From Pseudomonadota bacterium (GTDB lineage: Bacteria; Pseudomonadota; Gammaproteobacteria; Burkholderiales; Burkholderiaceae_C): a stretch of 64,000 nt of DNA. Under the pieces are notes generated by a model. It saw nothing but the letters and a program-made list of their open reading frames with translations, had not been told where the DNA came from and searched no databases. Location of the stretch: assembly GCA_021819435.1 (NCBI GenBank), contig JAKARB010000001.1:496001-560000 (forward strand), given 5' to 3'. Made by a program: the position numbers and the translations under genes. Positions 35,615 to 44,807 of this stretch are shown piece after piece; the stretch's first letter is position 1; each line of letters begins with the position of its first letter.

Positions 35615-36645
35615 CACTGTGCTCCTGTAGAGTCGTGCAAGGTCGTGAAACGGTCGGCGCGGATTTGTTCTTTGGCGATGCCGCGGTCGCGCAATACTGC
35701 GCTGACGGCATCGACCATGACGGGTGGGCCGCACAGGTAGGCATGGGCACCGTAGGGCAGGTGCTCGGCCAGGGCGCTGTCAACGTTGCCGAGCGCACCT
35801 GCCCAACTGCTGCCATCGGGTTCGGCCGACAGCACGGGCACAAAGCGGAAGGCCGCAGGCCATTGGGTGCGAAGGGCTTCCAGCGTGTCTTGAGCGTACA
35901 AGTCAGCTTGCTGGCGGGCACCAAACAAGATGGTGACGGGGCGTTTGACGCCTTGGGCCAGAGCGTCTTCCAAGATGGCCAGAACGGGGGCCAGGCCGCT
36001 GCCGCCGGCCACCATCAGTAAGGGGGCGTCAGAGGGGCGCAGCCAGAAATCGCCCATGGGGCCCTTCACGCTGGCGCGCTGTCCAACCAGATCATGTTTA
36101 TGCACATGGCTGGAGAACACGCCATTGGGCACCTTGCGTACCAGGAAACTGACCTGGGAATTGGGCTGCGAGGCGGTGGCAAACGAGTAGCTGCGATCAA
36201 CCCCGGGCAGGCTGTCAACCGACAATTGTGCGTACTGGCCAGCTTTGTAAGGCAGCGAGTCGTCCAGTTGGATGCGCAGGCTGACGATGTCGTGGGTGAG
36301 TGCGGTGCAGGCCACCACCCGGCCACTTACGGTGCGGCGGGCTTGCTGGGCGGCCATGTCTACTTCGATGGTGACATTGGTTTGTGGCACCGACTGGCAG
36401 GCCAGGATCATGCCGGCGTCCAAATCTTCGTCCGACAAGATGTAGGCGGTCTGAGTCAGCTCCTTGACCTTGCCGTCGACCAGCTTGCATTTACAGGCTG
36501 CGCAGCCACCCACGCGGCAGCTGTTCGGGAAATCAATGCCTTCGCGCAACGCTGCCTGGAGCAAGGTCTCCTTGGGATTGACCATGATGGGCACCCCATT
36601 GATGCTGGCCTGGTTGGGGCCGGACTTCTTGAAAAACGAAAACAT
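35614..36645 (-). CDS. XylA-like ferredoxin-NAD(P)H reductase component
   Basis: A 343-residue electron-transfer flavoprotein. The N-terminal plant-type 2Fe-2S ferredoxin has cysteines 43, 48, 51 and 83 (NSCRVGGCAACKC, ILACQSVP). An FAD-binding barrel follows with RSYSFATASQ and FLVRKVPNGVFSSHVH, then an NAD-binding domain with VAGGSGLAPVLAILEDAL and YLCGPPVMVDA. It moves electrons from NADH to the membrane hydroxylase encoded just downstream, an architecture shared with XylA. It is the first gene of a two-gene operon divergent from an AraC regulator. Confidence 0.92.
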   Translation of the reverse strand: MFSFFKKSGPNQASINGVPIMVNPKETLLQAALREGIDFPNSCRVGGCAACKCKLVDGKVKELTQTAYILSDEDLDAGMILACQSVPQTNVTIEVDMAAQQARRTVSGRVVACTALTHDIVSLRIQLDDSLPYKAGQYAQLSVDSLPGVDRSYSFATASQPNSQVSFLVRKVPNGVFSSHVHKHDLVGQRASVKGPMGDFWLRPSDAPLLMVAGGSGLAPVLAILEDALAQGVKRPVTILFGARQQADLYAQDTLEALRTQWPAAFRFVPVLSAEPDGSSWAGALGNVDSALAEHLPYGAHAYLCGPPVMVDAVSAVLRDRGIAKEQIRADRFTTLHDSTGAQ

Positions 36646-36772
36646 TGGCGTACTGTTAGTTTGATGGCGCTAAGTATTTGTATCCTATGAATCCTGGGGT
36701 AGATCAAGGGTAGGTTGTCTTGACACAAAAAGGTCATTTATTGACAATTGGCGCTTTTCAAAAAATCAAACC

Positions 36773-37783
36773 GTGCACAACGCAGCACTGCCCCTCCACT
36801 ACGTGCGCCTTATCGCCGACATGCTGTCTGGCATGGGGGTGAATGTGCCCGAGGTGCTTGCGGCAGCCGATCTGCAAATGGCGGACTTGGCCGACGGCCA
36901 CCGGGGCTTGGGCTTCGTGCCCTTTCTGAAGTTGATGCATGCGGCCTTGGGCGCCGCAAAGGAGCCCGCTCTTGGCCTGCTCGTGGGGGAGCGCCTGCGC
37001 ATCAACACTCACGGCAGGCTGGGTTACGCGGCCTTGAGCAGCAGCACCTTGCGTCAGGTTGTGTCGCTGCTGGAGAGCTTCTTGCCGCTGCGTACCACAC
37101 TGGTGACGGTCACGCAGCGGGTTCAGGGTGACGAGGTATGGGTGGGCTTTCCTGTGGCCCGCCCACTCGACGGGCTGGATCTCGTGGTCAGCGAAGCCAT
37201 CTTGTTGACCATCAAGAACCTGATTGACCAGATCACCTTGGGCACTTGTCAGGTGCGACGTGTGTGCTTCAAACAGGTCGAGCCTGCGTATGAAGATCTG
37301 GCCCGGGACATGTTTGGTTGCGAGGTGCGTTACAGCCAAGACTGGTGCGGTCTGGTGTTGCCGGATGCAGCCATGGACTTGCCGCTGAGCTCGGCTGACC
37401 CGGCCAGCTTCGATGATGCTGCACGCCTGTGCCGTGAAGAGTTGGACAAGCGCGATGTGAACGCGGCCTTGAGCATCCAGGTGCGCCGTAACCTGCTGAC
37501 GCGCCAACATGGCTTTCCTTCCCTTCAGGTGGTGGCCCGCCAGTTCCATCTCACCCCGCGCACCCTACACCGCCGCCTGGTGGCTGAAGGCACATCCTTT
37601 CAGCAGATCTTGGATGAGGTGCGCGAGCATCTGGCTATGCAATACCTGCAAGCAGGCAAGCTGAGCGTGCAGGAGATCGCTTACACGCTGGGCTACAACG
37701 ATCCGGCCAATTTCCGGCGGGCCTTCAAACGCTGGACGGGCCGAGCGCCGTCGACCCTATTGATCCGGCCCTGTAAAAATTGA
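36773..37783 (+). CDS. AraC family regulator divergent from the XylA/XylM-like operon
   Basis: A 336-residue protein read from GTG 36773; no strong ribosome site is seen, so the start may be the internal ATG at 36821. The N-terminal sensory domain resembles the OruR/ArgR type (ALGAAKEPALGLLVGERLRI). The C-terminal pair of helix-turn-helix motifs is clear (FPSLQVVARQFHLTPRTLHR, LSVQEIAYTLGYNDPANFRR). The 127-base divergent region contains TTGACA at 36741 and is the probable regulatory region for the monooxygenase operon. Confidence 0.88.
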   Translation: MHNAALPLHYVRLIADMLSGMGVNVPEVLAAADLQMADLADGHRGLGFVPFLKLMHAALGAAKEPALGLLVGERLRINTHGRLGYAALSSSTLRQVVSLLESFLPLRTTLVTVTQRVQGDEVWVGFPVARPLDGLDLVVSEAILLTIKNLIDQITLGTCQVRRVCFKQVEPAYEDLARDMFGCEVRYSQDWCGLVLPDAAMDLPLSSADPASFDDAARLCREELDKRDVNAALSIQVRRNLLTRQHGFPSLQVVARQFHLTPRTLHRRLVAEGTSFQQILDEVREHLAMQYLQAGKLSVQEIAYTLGYNDPANFRRAFKRWTGRAPSTLLIRPCKN

Positions 37784-38118
37784 GTTTCTTGCCACGTCTC
37801 CACAGGGGGCCGTGTTTCGACTCCAACGTTCCGGATCACTAGAGTCTCTGCGAACATCACGCTAGGCTCGCTGACTACTTGAGAGCCCTATTCCATGATC
37901 ACTGACTCTATTTCGTTGAATCACCTGCTGGTCTGAGTATGCCGAGCAGAGCCGGGCCAGGCTCACGCCGGAGTGAGTTCTTGTTTGTCGATCTGCTCAC
38001 TGGACTGAGTAGCCGATTTGAAATGGAATAGTTGGTGTTGTTGACGGATATACGCAGGAGTCGAAAGGGTTGCAGCAATGCCTAAGCGGCTATAGGTTGG
38101 TAAGTACGAGGTGCTCAA
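37784..38118 (+). other. Noncoding region with a small AbiEi-like remnant
   Basis: No intact gene is seen. At about 37969-38007 the sequence GCTCACGCCGGAGT followed by TTGTTTGTCGATCT repeats the abiEi segment at about 21562-21596 with few changes, and encodes EFLFVDLL in one frame. The rest (37784-37968) has no recognisable coding content. A ribosome-site-like ACGAGG precedes the interrupted gene at 38119. Confidence 0.55.
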
Positions 38119-38155
38119 ATGCGAAAACCAATCTTCTTCAGCCTCATTGCTTTAG

Positions 38156-39313
38156 GGAAGGTCTGCACAAATGAGTGCTGACCATGATTGGGTGTGCTGA
38201 CATGACCGCAATGGCGGCTGAGCGCACCTCTGGCAGGTGTTGTGGGCGCGTTTCGCGCCCATTTCCCATGCACTGGGCGCACTCATGCCAGGCTCCCCGT
38301 CAAACGTTTGCGCACCATCCACAGATTGGCCAGCGCAAACAGGGTTTGCAACTGCGCCGTGTTCTTGGCCAGGCCGCGATAGCGCACCTTCACGTGCCCG
38401 AACTGGCGCTTGATGACGCGGAACGGGTGCTCCACTTTGGCGCGGATGCTGGCCTTGATGCGCTCGACCTGATCGGTCAGCGCATCCATGGGGTCGGCCT
38501 TGTCCAGCAACTTGCGCAAGCCCGGTCGCATGGCCACATGCCACTGCACATCCGCTTTGGCGTCGGGCCGCTTGTGCGCCCCCTGGTAGCCGGCGTCGGC
38601 GAAGACATCTGTTTCTTGCCCATGCAGCAAGCTGTTGGCCTCGACCACATCGTTGACGTGTCCGGCCGTGCCGCGCACGGTGTGCACCAGGCCGGAATCA
38701 GCGTCCACGCCGATGTGCGCCTTCATGCCGAAGAACCATTGCTGTCCCTTCTTGCTTTGGTGCATCTCCGGGTCGCGCTCACCGCTGGCGTTCTTGGTCG
38801 AGCTCGGCGCCGAGATGAGCGTGGCATCGACCACCGTGCCGCTGCGCAGCATCAGGCCCTTGGCGCCCAGCAGCAAGTTGACGGTGGCCAAGATGCGCTC
38901 GGCCAGCTTGTTCTTCTCGAGAACATGACGGAAGCGCAAGATCGTGCTCTCGTCAGGCAGCCGGTCATCCCAGCCGCCCAGACCGGCGAAGTCGCGGAAC
39001 AGCGGCATGTCGTGCAGCGCTTCTTCCATGGCCGGGTCGCTCAGCGTGAACCACTGCTGCATGAAGTGAATTCGCAGCAGCGACTCCACCGGGAACGGCG
39101 GGCGCCCGCGTTTGCCTTCAGGCATGAATGGCGCGATCTCTGCCACCAGGGCGGACCAAGGCACCACCCGGTCCATCTCGTCGAGGAACTCGCGACGGCG
39201 CGTGCGCTTCGTCGAGGTTCCCAATCCAAGGCTGCTCTGCTTCATGGGTTCAATGGTCTCAGGCCATCATGTCTGCGCCAAGCACATGGCTTGGTGGTTT
39301 ATGCAGACCTACC
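38156..39313 (-). mobile_element. IS5-family insertion sequence with TTAG target duplications
   Basis: 1158 bp with terminal inverted repeats GGAAGGTCTGCACAAA (left) and GGTAGGTCTGCATAAA (right, read inward), two mismatches in 16. TTAG is duplicated at 38152-38155 and 39314-39317, matching the YTAR-type targets preferred by IS5. It carries an intact transposase on the minus strand and interrupts a small ICE gene. Confidence 0.93.
38283..39245 (-). CDS. IS5-family transposase
   Basis: A 320-residue DDE transposase of the classic IS5 group. It has the N-terminal DUF772 region (GKRGRPPFPVESLLRIHFMQ, PLFRDFAGLGGWDDRLPDES) and catalytic residues in GTVVDATLISAPSSTKN, DVFADAGYQGAHKR and the Glu of IRAKVEHPFRVIKRQFG. 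The frame is uninterrupted, so the element may still be mobile. It is a different IS5 subgroup from the copy at 25370. Confidence 0.95.
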   Translation of the reverse strand: MKQSSLGLGTSTKRTRRREFLDEMDRVVPWSALVAEIAPFMPEGKRGRPPFPVESLLRIHFMQQWFTLSDPAMEEALHDMPLFRDFAGLGGWDDRLPDESTILRFRHVLEKNKLAERILATVNLLLGAKGLMLRSGTVVDATLISAPSSTKNASGERDPEMHQSKKGQQWFFGMKAHIGVDADSGLVHTVRGTAGHVNDVVEANSLLHGQETDVFADAGYQGAHKRPDAKADVQWHVAMRPGLRKLLDKADPMDALTDQVERIKASIRAKVEHPFRVIKRQFGHVKVRYRGLAKNTAQLQTLFALANLWMVRKRLTGSLA

Positions 39314-39604
39314 TTAGGTGGTCTGGTGGGCTTGTTCTCAGCCGCATTGGACGGGTGGGGCACACGAGTGGTGATGATCGGCATTGGGATGCTTTTTGGC
39401 ACGGCCATCGGCGGGGCGCTGACTAGCATTGGCGGCAGAGCGCGAACTTCGAAGCGGGATGTCGATCCGATCCACGGGATGGGGGTAACGTCAGAGGATT
39501 TGGCCGCGAACTACTGGCGTGACAAAGGGCATCCGCCTTTCATGAAGCCACCTGAAAGCGACTTGAATCCGAACATGAGCGGCACGCACGATGACCCAGT
39601 CTGA

Positions 39605-42379
39605 TTATTTTTTCAGAAGGTCTTTCACGATGCCCGTCGCGTTGTCCACCGCCGCTCCGGCGTCCTCAATAACCTGCTTGCCAGACTGCCTAAGCAATGA
39701 CTTCTTCGATGCCAGCGCCCCATCATTGGTCTCGACGATCTCCGCTTTTGCATCGAAACCGGTTTGATCTGCCTTTGAACTTGCGCGTATCTCGGCACCT
39801 CGGGTCTGAACCTCTTGTCTTGCCGGTGATGGCTCAGGGGCGGGGGCTGGTTGGCCTGCACGCGCAGACTTGCCGAAGCGAGACACCTGTCGATCATTGC
39901 TTCGATGGCGATCATCGAGCGCCGGATTCAAGGCTGTGTCGGCCTTTTCTTGTCGGTGTTGAACTTGAACGTCTTCAAACGAAGATGGCAATGCCGTGCC
40001 ATCGGAGAACACCCGATTGGGCTTGAGTGACTGCCTGGCCAGTTCTGAGGCCATCAAGGCCTGGGCCGCTTTGCTGTCGCTCCCGTATTGCTCTGCATAG
40101 CGAGTGAACATCTCCAGGTTGTGCGGATCCTGCGCAATGTCGATGGAGATGGTTTCGCCCTTTTCATACGCGGAAGTTAGGCGCTCTGACAGAGCGGTGC
40201 GTTCAGCAAGGCTTGCCTCCGCACGTTCAGATCGCGTGGCCGTGTTCGTCAGCCTGGACGCCATGTCACGGGCCTCTCGGGAGTCGCTGCTGATGGTGTT
40301 GATGAAGCTCGAATCTCGGGAGACTCGGTCACCGAATTGCTTGAAGTCGGCTATTTGCTCGCTGGTCAAACTGCTCAGCACCTTGCGTTCATCGGCGGAT
40401 AGGCCCGACAGGTAGCTCTTGTCAGCGCTGGCATTGGCTTTTGCGCCAGCGAAGCGCCCGTCAACGCCCACATGTCCAGACGCACCAAATGCGATGCGCG
40501 CTACCTGAGACTGTGAAAGCCCTGTGCTGTCGGCGATGCCCTTGGAGATCTGGTCCAGGCGATTGAGTGTTTCTCCAAATTGCTCGAAGCTGCTGGACGT
40601 GGATCCGCTGCTGCTGCGGCCAGAGCGAAGGCTGCTCAGTCCTCGCGTGAATGCTTCGGAGAGGGCTGCGGAGCGATCCGAACTGGCAGCCAAGGCTTCG
40701 CTGCGTGCCGCAGTGACCTGCCTGCTCGCATCAGACACATCCTGTTCAGACACCCGCATGGATACCACCCGCGAAGCAAACCCCTGGTTGCGCAACAGGC
40801 TGACGGCAGTTCTCCCAGTCAGGCTGTTCGACGAAAAGGTGTTGCCACTGAGGTCGTTTTGCCAACTGCTCATGAACGCCGAGGTTCGGTTCGGTGCCAG
40901 TTGCGCCTGGTCCATGGTGACGTTGCCCATGTTCATGTTACCGGTGGCGGTAGATGCTGTGCTGCCAGTCAGCATGCTTTGCAGTCCAGACAAACCACCC
41001 ACCAGGGCGGTCCCTACACCCTCCATCTTCTTCAATGCCGCCCAGGCAATGACAGGAATGCTGATTGCAAGGTAGCCCACAACAGCCTCACCTGAGATGG
41101 CGCCCGAATAGATCGTCGAGGCGGTTTGCAAAGACAGGGCCTTGGTGCCCGAGCCGATGTCCGAAGCCGCAGCCAGATCGTAGGCCGCGTAGATGGACGC
41201 CATGTAGTTCAGCACCGCATACAGCGGGGGCCACAGTTGGATCCAGATGAGGATGGCGGCGTAGCCTTTGAAGGCCAGCATCGTGTCGCGCCCGCTGGTC
41301 AGCAGCAAGAGCAGCACCATCAAGGGGAACAATGCGTAGGTGAGCGCTTCAATGACGTTGCGGAACACGGGCAGGGCTTGCTCGGCCACCTTGCCGTTGT
41401 TGATCCACGCGGCGTTCTGCTGAGCGACGGCTTGTGCCCGGCCAACGGCCAGCACCATGGCCGCTGGATCGTTGACCTTCTGCCCGACGATGGTGCTGGT
41501 GTCGTTGATCGCATTGAGCATGGCGCTTTGGCGGATCAGGTCGGCAGCGGTGGTGGCCGCATCGGCGATGTTGTTCTTGATGTACGCCTGCTGAATCTGG
41601 TTGGCGATGACAGCTGCGGCGGCAGCACCAGGCAGGGTGGGGTTCAACTGGAAGGCCAGGCGGCCCTGAATCTGGTTGATCTGCGCTGGCAGTCGGCCAT
41701 TGAGGTTTGTGTAGATGTTGGGGCAGGTGTCCACATCAATGCCCGCAGCGCTGGTGACCGTGCTGAAGCGCGCAGGATTGGGCGTGGCCATGAGGGGCCA
41801 GACATCTGCGGATGTCGAGAACACGGCAGGACCAATCGTGCCGTCGATCAGGTCGTACATCGTGCAGTTGTGGATGAAGTTGATCAGGTCGGTGCGGAAG
41901 TTGGGATCCTGGAACGTCACCTTGCTGGTGCTCCTGATCAGCCGGTTGCCAAACATCAGGCCGTTCTTCTCGTAGGTAAGTTCGCTGGGCAAGGCACCTG
42001 GGCCGGGAATGGTCTGGAAGGCGGTTTCGAACAGGCCGGTCAGGGTGTGGCCGATGGTGCTGGTGACGCTGCCGAGCATGACCATGCCGAAGGGCACGTT
42101 GGCCACGACCTTGACTGGGGCTCCACCTGTCTTGTCCACGATGCCCACAGTGGCCCTGGGCAGAATCAGAATGGAGAACACCAGCAGCACCGTGCCCAGC
42201 CATTTCCAGCCTTGCAGCTTCTCCGGGGCAAAGGCGTAGGCGATCAGGGCGGCCACGAAGCCGCAGAACGCCACGGCGGCAACGGCCGACATGTAGTCGC
42301 CCGAGGCGTGGATGGCCGCTGCTGCATTGAAGACGCCGAACAGGCTGTCCGCGTTCTGGTAGGCGTAGATCTCCCACAT
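39605..42379 (-). CDS. traG: Conjugal transfer mating pair stabilisation protein TraG
   Basis: A 924-residue inner-membrane protein of F-type transfer systems. The N-terminal third (MWEIYAYQNADSLFGVFNAA) and the region near residues 330-450 carry transmembrane helices, with a conserved TraG_N layout (VVANVPFGMVMLGSVTSTIG). The C-terminal half is a Ser-, Ala- and Gln-rich periplasmic domain expected to act in mating-pair stabilisation. AGGGGATGCC precedes the ATG, 24 bases after traH. It is the last gene of the visible transfer operon and ends against the interrupted membrane gene. Confidence 0.9.
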   Translation of the reverse strand: MWEIYAYQNADSLFGVFNAAAAIHASGDYMSAVAAVAFCGFVAALIAYAFAPEKLQGWKWLGTVLLVFSILILPRATVGIVDKTGGAPVKVVANVPFGMVMLGSVTSTIGHTLTGLFETAFQTIPGPGALPSELTYEKNGLMFGNRLIRSTSKVTFQDPNFRTDLINFIHNCTMYDLIDGTIGPAVFSTSADVWPLMATPNPARFSTVTSAAGIDVDTCPNIYTNLNGRLPAQINQIQGRLAFQLNPTLPGAAAAAVIANQIQQAYIKNNIADAATTAADLIRQSAMLNAINDTSTIVGQKVNDPAAMVLAVGRAQAVAQQNAAWINNGKVAEQALPVFRNVIEALTYALFPLMVLLLLLTSGRDTMLAFKGYAAILIWIQLWPPLYAVLNYMASIYAAYDLAAASDIGSGTKALSLQTASTIYSGAISGEAVVGYLAISIPVIAWAALKKMEGVGTALVGGLSGLQSMLTGSTASTATGNMNMGNVTMDQAQLAPNRTSAFMSSWQNDLSGNTFSSNSLTGRTAVSLLRNQGFASRVVSMRVSEQDVSDASRQVTAARSEALAASSDRSAALSEAFTRGLSSLRSGRSSSGSTSSSFEQFGETLNRLDQISKGIADSTGLSQSQVARIAFGASGHVGVDGRFAGAKANASADKSYLSGLSADERKVLSSLTSEQIADFKQFGDRVSRDSSFINTISSDSREARDMASRLTNTATRSERAEASLAERTALSERLTSAYEKGETISIDIAQDPHNLEMFTRYAEQYGSDSKAAQALMASELARQSLKPNRVFSDGTALPSSFEDVQVQHRQEKADTALNPALDDRHRSNDRQVSRFGKSARAGQPAPAPEPSPARQEVQTRGAEIRASSKADQTGFDAKAEIVETNDGALASKKSLLRQSGKQVIEDAGAAVDNATGIVKDLLKK

Positions 42380-42403
42380 GGCATCCCCTGTGCTCAGTGA
42401 AAG

Positions 42404-43861
42404 TCAACGAGCCATGTAAGCAGCCTGCTGCCCAAGCATGTCCATCACGTGCTGCGGCATGCTGGATCGCAATTGCCGCTCCAACTGTTCCAAGTGGCTG
42501 GAGACAGCCCGATAAGAACCGACCTTCTGATACAGGAGGTTTTTCTCTTGAGAGAGTTGCTGCAGCATGACCAGGGCGCGTTGACGAATCTGGACTGCCT
42601 GTTCGCGCTGTGTCTTTTGCAGTTGATAGTCCTTGTCGAGCGCGGCCAGGCCGACGCGCAGATTGCGCTCCAGGAACACATAGGCGTAGTCCGCTGCGAT
42701 CACGTCGCGGTATTGGGCGATGAGGCTGTCTGCCAAGCCAGAACCTGGGATGGTCGCACCCACTGACAGCATTTTGTAGACCGGCTCGGTGGTCTGGTTG
42801 ACGAAGCCGACCTCGGCCGAATTGTTGGGAATGGCGGTGCGGGTGGCGATCTTCTCTGCAATGGAGCGCATCAGTGTCTCGACTTTGGCGGTGAATGGCG
42901 TGTGCGTGTAGGTGGTGTTGAGGGTCACGGCATCACAGTTCACGTAGTCATTGCACTTGAGCAGGTGCTGGGTGACGTTCACACCGGCCCCGGCGCTCTG
43001 ACCATAAAGCAATTGGCTGATCGAGGTGAGTGTGGCGGCGATGGGTTCCGGGTCGCGGGCGGCTTCTTCCGGGTGGTAGATGACGGTGCCCACCATGCTC
43101 ATGATCAGTTCACGCTCCTGATCGTCCAGGGAGACGCCGGTGTACTTCAGGGCCTTCCAGGTCAGGTTGCCCACGAAGGGCGCCTTGTTGCGCACATTGG
43201 CATCGCCTGAGGTGCGAGCCGAAGCGAGGATGCTGGGCCGGTCGGAAGCGCAACGCCTGCGTGCAGCGTCACGGTCGCTTTCCATGCCCATCTCGATGGC
43301 GAGGTCTGCGCAGGTCTCCTGCGAGCTGTATCCCGTGGCCTCGGCCGCCGTGCTGACGATGGCTTTGGCCGTTTCGCAAGAGTTGATGCGTGCGTTGTTG
43401 ATCCAGGTCTCCAGGCCCTTGGCCCACTTGCTCAAGCCACCCAGGAGTGGTGAGACGGCTTCCAGTGCCAGTTGAAAGGCGATGCCCGGCAGGGCTGCGG
43501 TGATGTTCTTGAGCATGTTCTTGAACTCGGTGGCCGAGATGTGAGAGAACGAACCGCCGAACACATCGATGCCGCCGCACCCCGCCTTGGCACTTGGGAA
43601 CTGGATGGCGGCGAGCTGGTACACCTTGTTGGGGGAGCGCATGAACAGGCTGCCGCCGGTGTAGGTGTTCATGGTCTGGCCACGGAAGGCGCCCGGTGCG
43701 GTGTAGTTGCCGATGGCCCCCAGGTTGTTGAACATGCTGTTCACTTCGGCATTGAGGTCCCCGGCGCGCAGGGGCAGCGGCGATGCAATGAGCAAGGTGG
43801 CCATCAGGGTGGCGACCACTCGTTTCCAGAGCGGTGCCGTCGGCGTGTGTGTCTGGATCAT
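42404..43861 (-). CDS. traH: Conjugal transfer pilus assembly protein TraH
   Basis: A 485-residue exported protein. A signal peptide covers about residues 1-32 (ATLMATLLIASPLPLRAGDL). The mature part has the TraH landmarks NYTAPGAFRGQTMNTYTGGS and GCGGIDVFGGSFSHISATEF, and a coiled-coil C-terminus (LEQLERQLRSS). TraH works with TraF, TraW, TraU and TrbC in F-pilus extension and retraction. TAGGAGCAGATC precedes the ATG, 9 bases after the traF stop. Confidence 0.93.
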   Translation of the reverse strand: MIQTHTPTAPLWKRVVATLMATLLIASPLPLRAGDLNAEVNSMFNNLGAIGNYTAPGAFRGQTMNTYTGGSLFMRSPNKVYQLAAIQFPSAKAGCGGIDVFGGSFSHISATEFKNMLKNITAALPGIAFQLALEAVSPLLGGLSKWAKGLETWINNARINSCETAKAIVSTAAEATGYSSQETCADLAIEMGMESDRDAARRRCASDRPSILASARTSGDANVRNKAPFVGNLTWKALKYTGVSLDDQERELIMSMVGTVIYHPEEAARDPEPIAATLTSISQLLYGQSAGAGVNVTQHLLKCNDYVNCDAVTLNTTYTHTPFTAKVETLMRSIAEKIATRTAIPNNSAEVGFVNQTTEPVYKMLSVGATIPGSGLADSLIAQYRDVIAADYAYVFLERNLRVGLAALDKDYQLQKTQREQAVQIRQRALVMLQQLSQEKNLLYQKVGSYRAVSSHLEQLERQLRSSMPQHVMDMLGQQAAYMAR

Positions 43862-43870
43862 GATCTGCTC

Positions 43871-44797
43871 CTATTGAAGAAGGACTTGCCTGTTCACGCT
43901 GGGCAACATGGCCTGGGCAGCCGGTGTGCTCACGGTGGTGATGCGCTCCAGCAATTCGGATTCAGACAGCACACCAAAGCCAATGGGTGTGATCTGCCCG
44001 GTGTAGGGCTGGGCCAGGAACACGGCTGGTACCTGGGTGACCTTCAGGGTGTTGGCGATGCCGTTGTCGGCCCGGGCATCTGCAAAGCCAGGCATGGGAC
44101 CGCCATCCACGCTGATGGCCACCACCTTGATGCCGTGGCGCGCCTCGAAGGCCGTCAGCGTGGGGGCGAAGGCGTGGCAGTACGGGCAGTCACTGCGGAA
44201 GAAAAAGAACAGGACGTGGTCCTTGCCCAGTGAGGCGATCGATTGGGATCGGCTGAGCAACTGATCCCGGTCGAACACCTCCAGCGCCTTGGCGTTGACG
44301 GGGCGGCCGTACACGGTGGGGTCCAGCTCTGGTGTGGCCCAGGCGACGCGCTGGGCGACGTCGGCAAAGTAGGAAGCTCGGGCCACGACCTTGGCTTCCA
44401 GTTCCATGTAGCGGCGCACATTGGCCTCGGTCGGACGCATGATCGCGATGTTGCGGTAGGACTCGACCGCCTTTTGCAGCCTCTCGAATTCGACCAGTTC
44501 TGGCGCTTTGGCCGGGCGAGTGGCCGGTATGGGGGGCGCAGCTGAAGTGAGCGGCGTGAGGGCGGGCGTCTTGGGTTGAGACGCAGGGTTGTCAGGTAGC
44601 TCGGGTTCGGGATCTTCGTAGAAGTGCCATCCTCGCCATGCATCGGACCAGTAAGGCGCGGCAATGGGCTCGTCCGGTTTTGACGAGGCTTGTGCCTGTG
44701 CCTCGGGTGCTGAGTTGATGCATGCGAAAGCGAGGAGGGCGACGCTGGCAAGGCGTCTGAAAAGACCTGAGCGAGAGGACGGAGATGGGCGAGGCAT
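43871..44797 (-). CDS. traF: Conjugal transfer protein TraF (thioredoxin-like)
   Basis: A 308-residue periplasmic protein with a signal peptide (residues about 1-35) and a C-terminal thioredoxin-like domain carrying the CPYC pair in FFFRSDCPYCHAFAPTL. The CXXC suggests retained redox activity, unlike F-plasmid TraF, which lacks it. The start at 44797 is preceded by GAGGAGATCAAC, chosen over an upstream ATG at 44836. It sits between the small gene at 44808 and traH. Confidence 0.9.
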   Translation of the reverse strand: MPRPSPSSRSGLFRRLASVALLAFACINSAPEAQAQASSKPDEPIAAPYWSDAWRGWHFYEDPEPELPDNPASQPKTPALTPLTSAAPPIPATRPAKAPELVEFERLQKAVESYRNIAIMRPTEANVRRYMELEAKVVARASYFADVAQRVAWATPELDPTVYGRPVNAKALEVFDRDQLLSRSQSIASLGKDHVLFFFFRSDCPYCHAFAPTLTAFEARHGIKVVAISVDGGPMPGFADARADNGIANTLKVTQVPAVFLAQPYTGQITPIGFGVLSESELLERITTVSTPAAQAMLPSVNRQVLLQ

Positions 44798-44807
44798 GTT
44801 GATCTCC

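Larger units (their letters stand above)
38119..39604 (+). pseudogene. Small membrane protein gene interrupted by an IS5 element
   Basis: The 5' part (MRKPIFFSLIAL, 38119-38154) joins in frame to the 3' part (GGLVGLFSAALDGWGTRVVM from 39317) once the insertion and one TTAG copy are removed. The restored protein has about 107 residues. It has two hydrophobic segments (about 5-23 and 28-50), then a polar tail rich in Pro, Asp and His ending SGTHDDPV. The family is not recognised. It is convergent with traG, with the stops directly next to each other. Membrane-bound exclusion proteins are often coded beside traG, but that role is only a guess here. Confidence 0.72.

Noticed and set aside
41126-42400. 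424-codon open frame antisense to traG
   Set aside because: Shadow of the traG N-terminal region. Composition typical of antisense frames.
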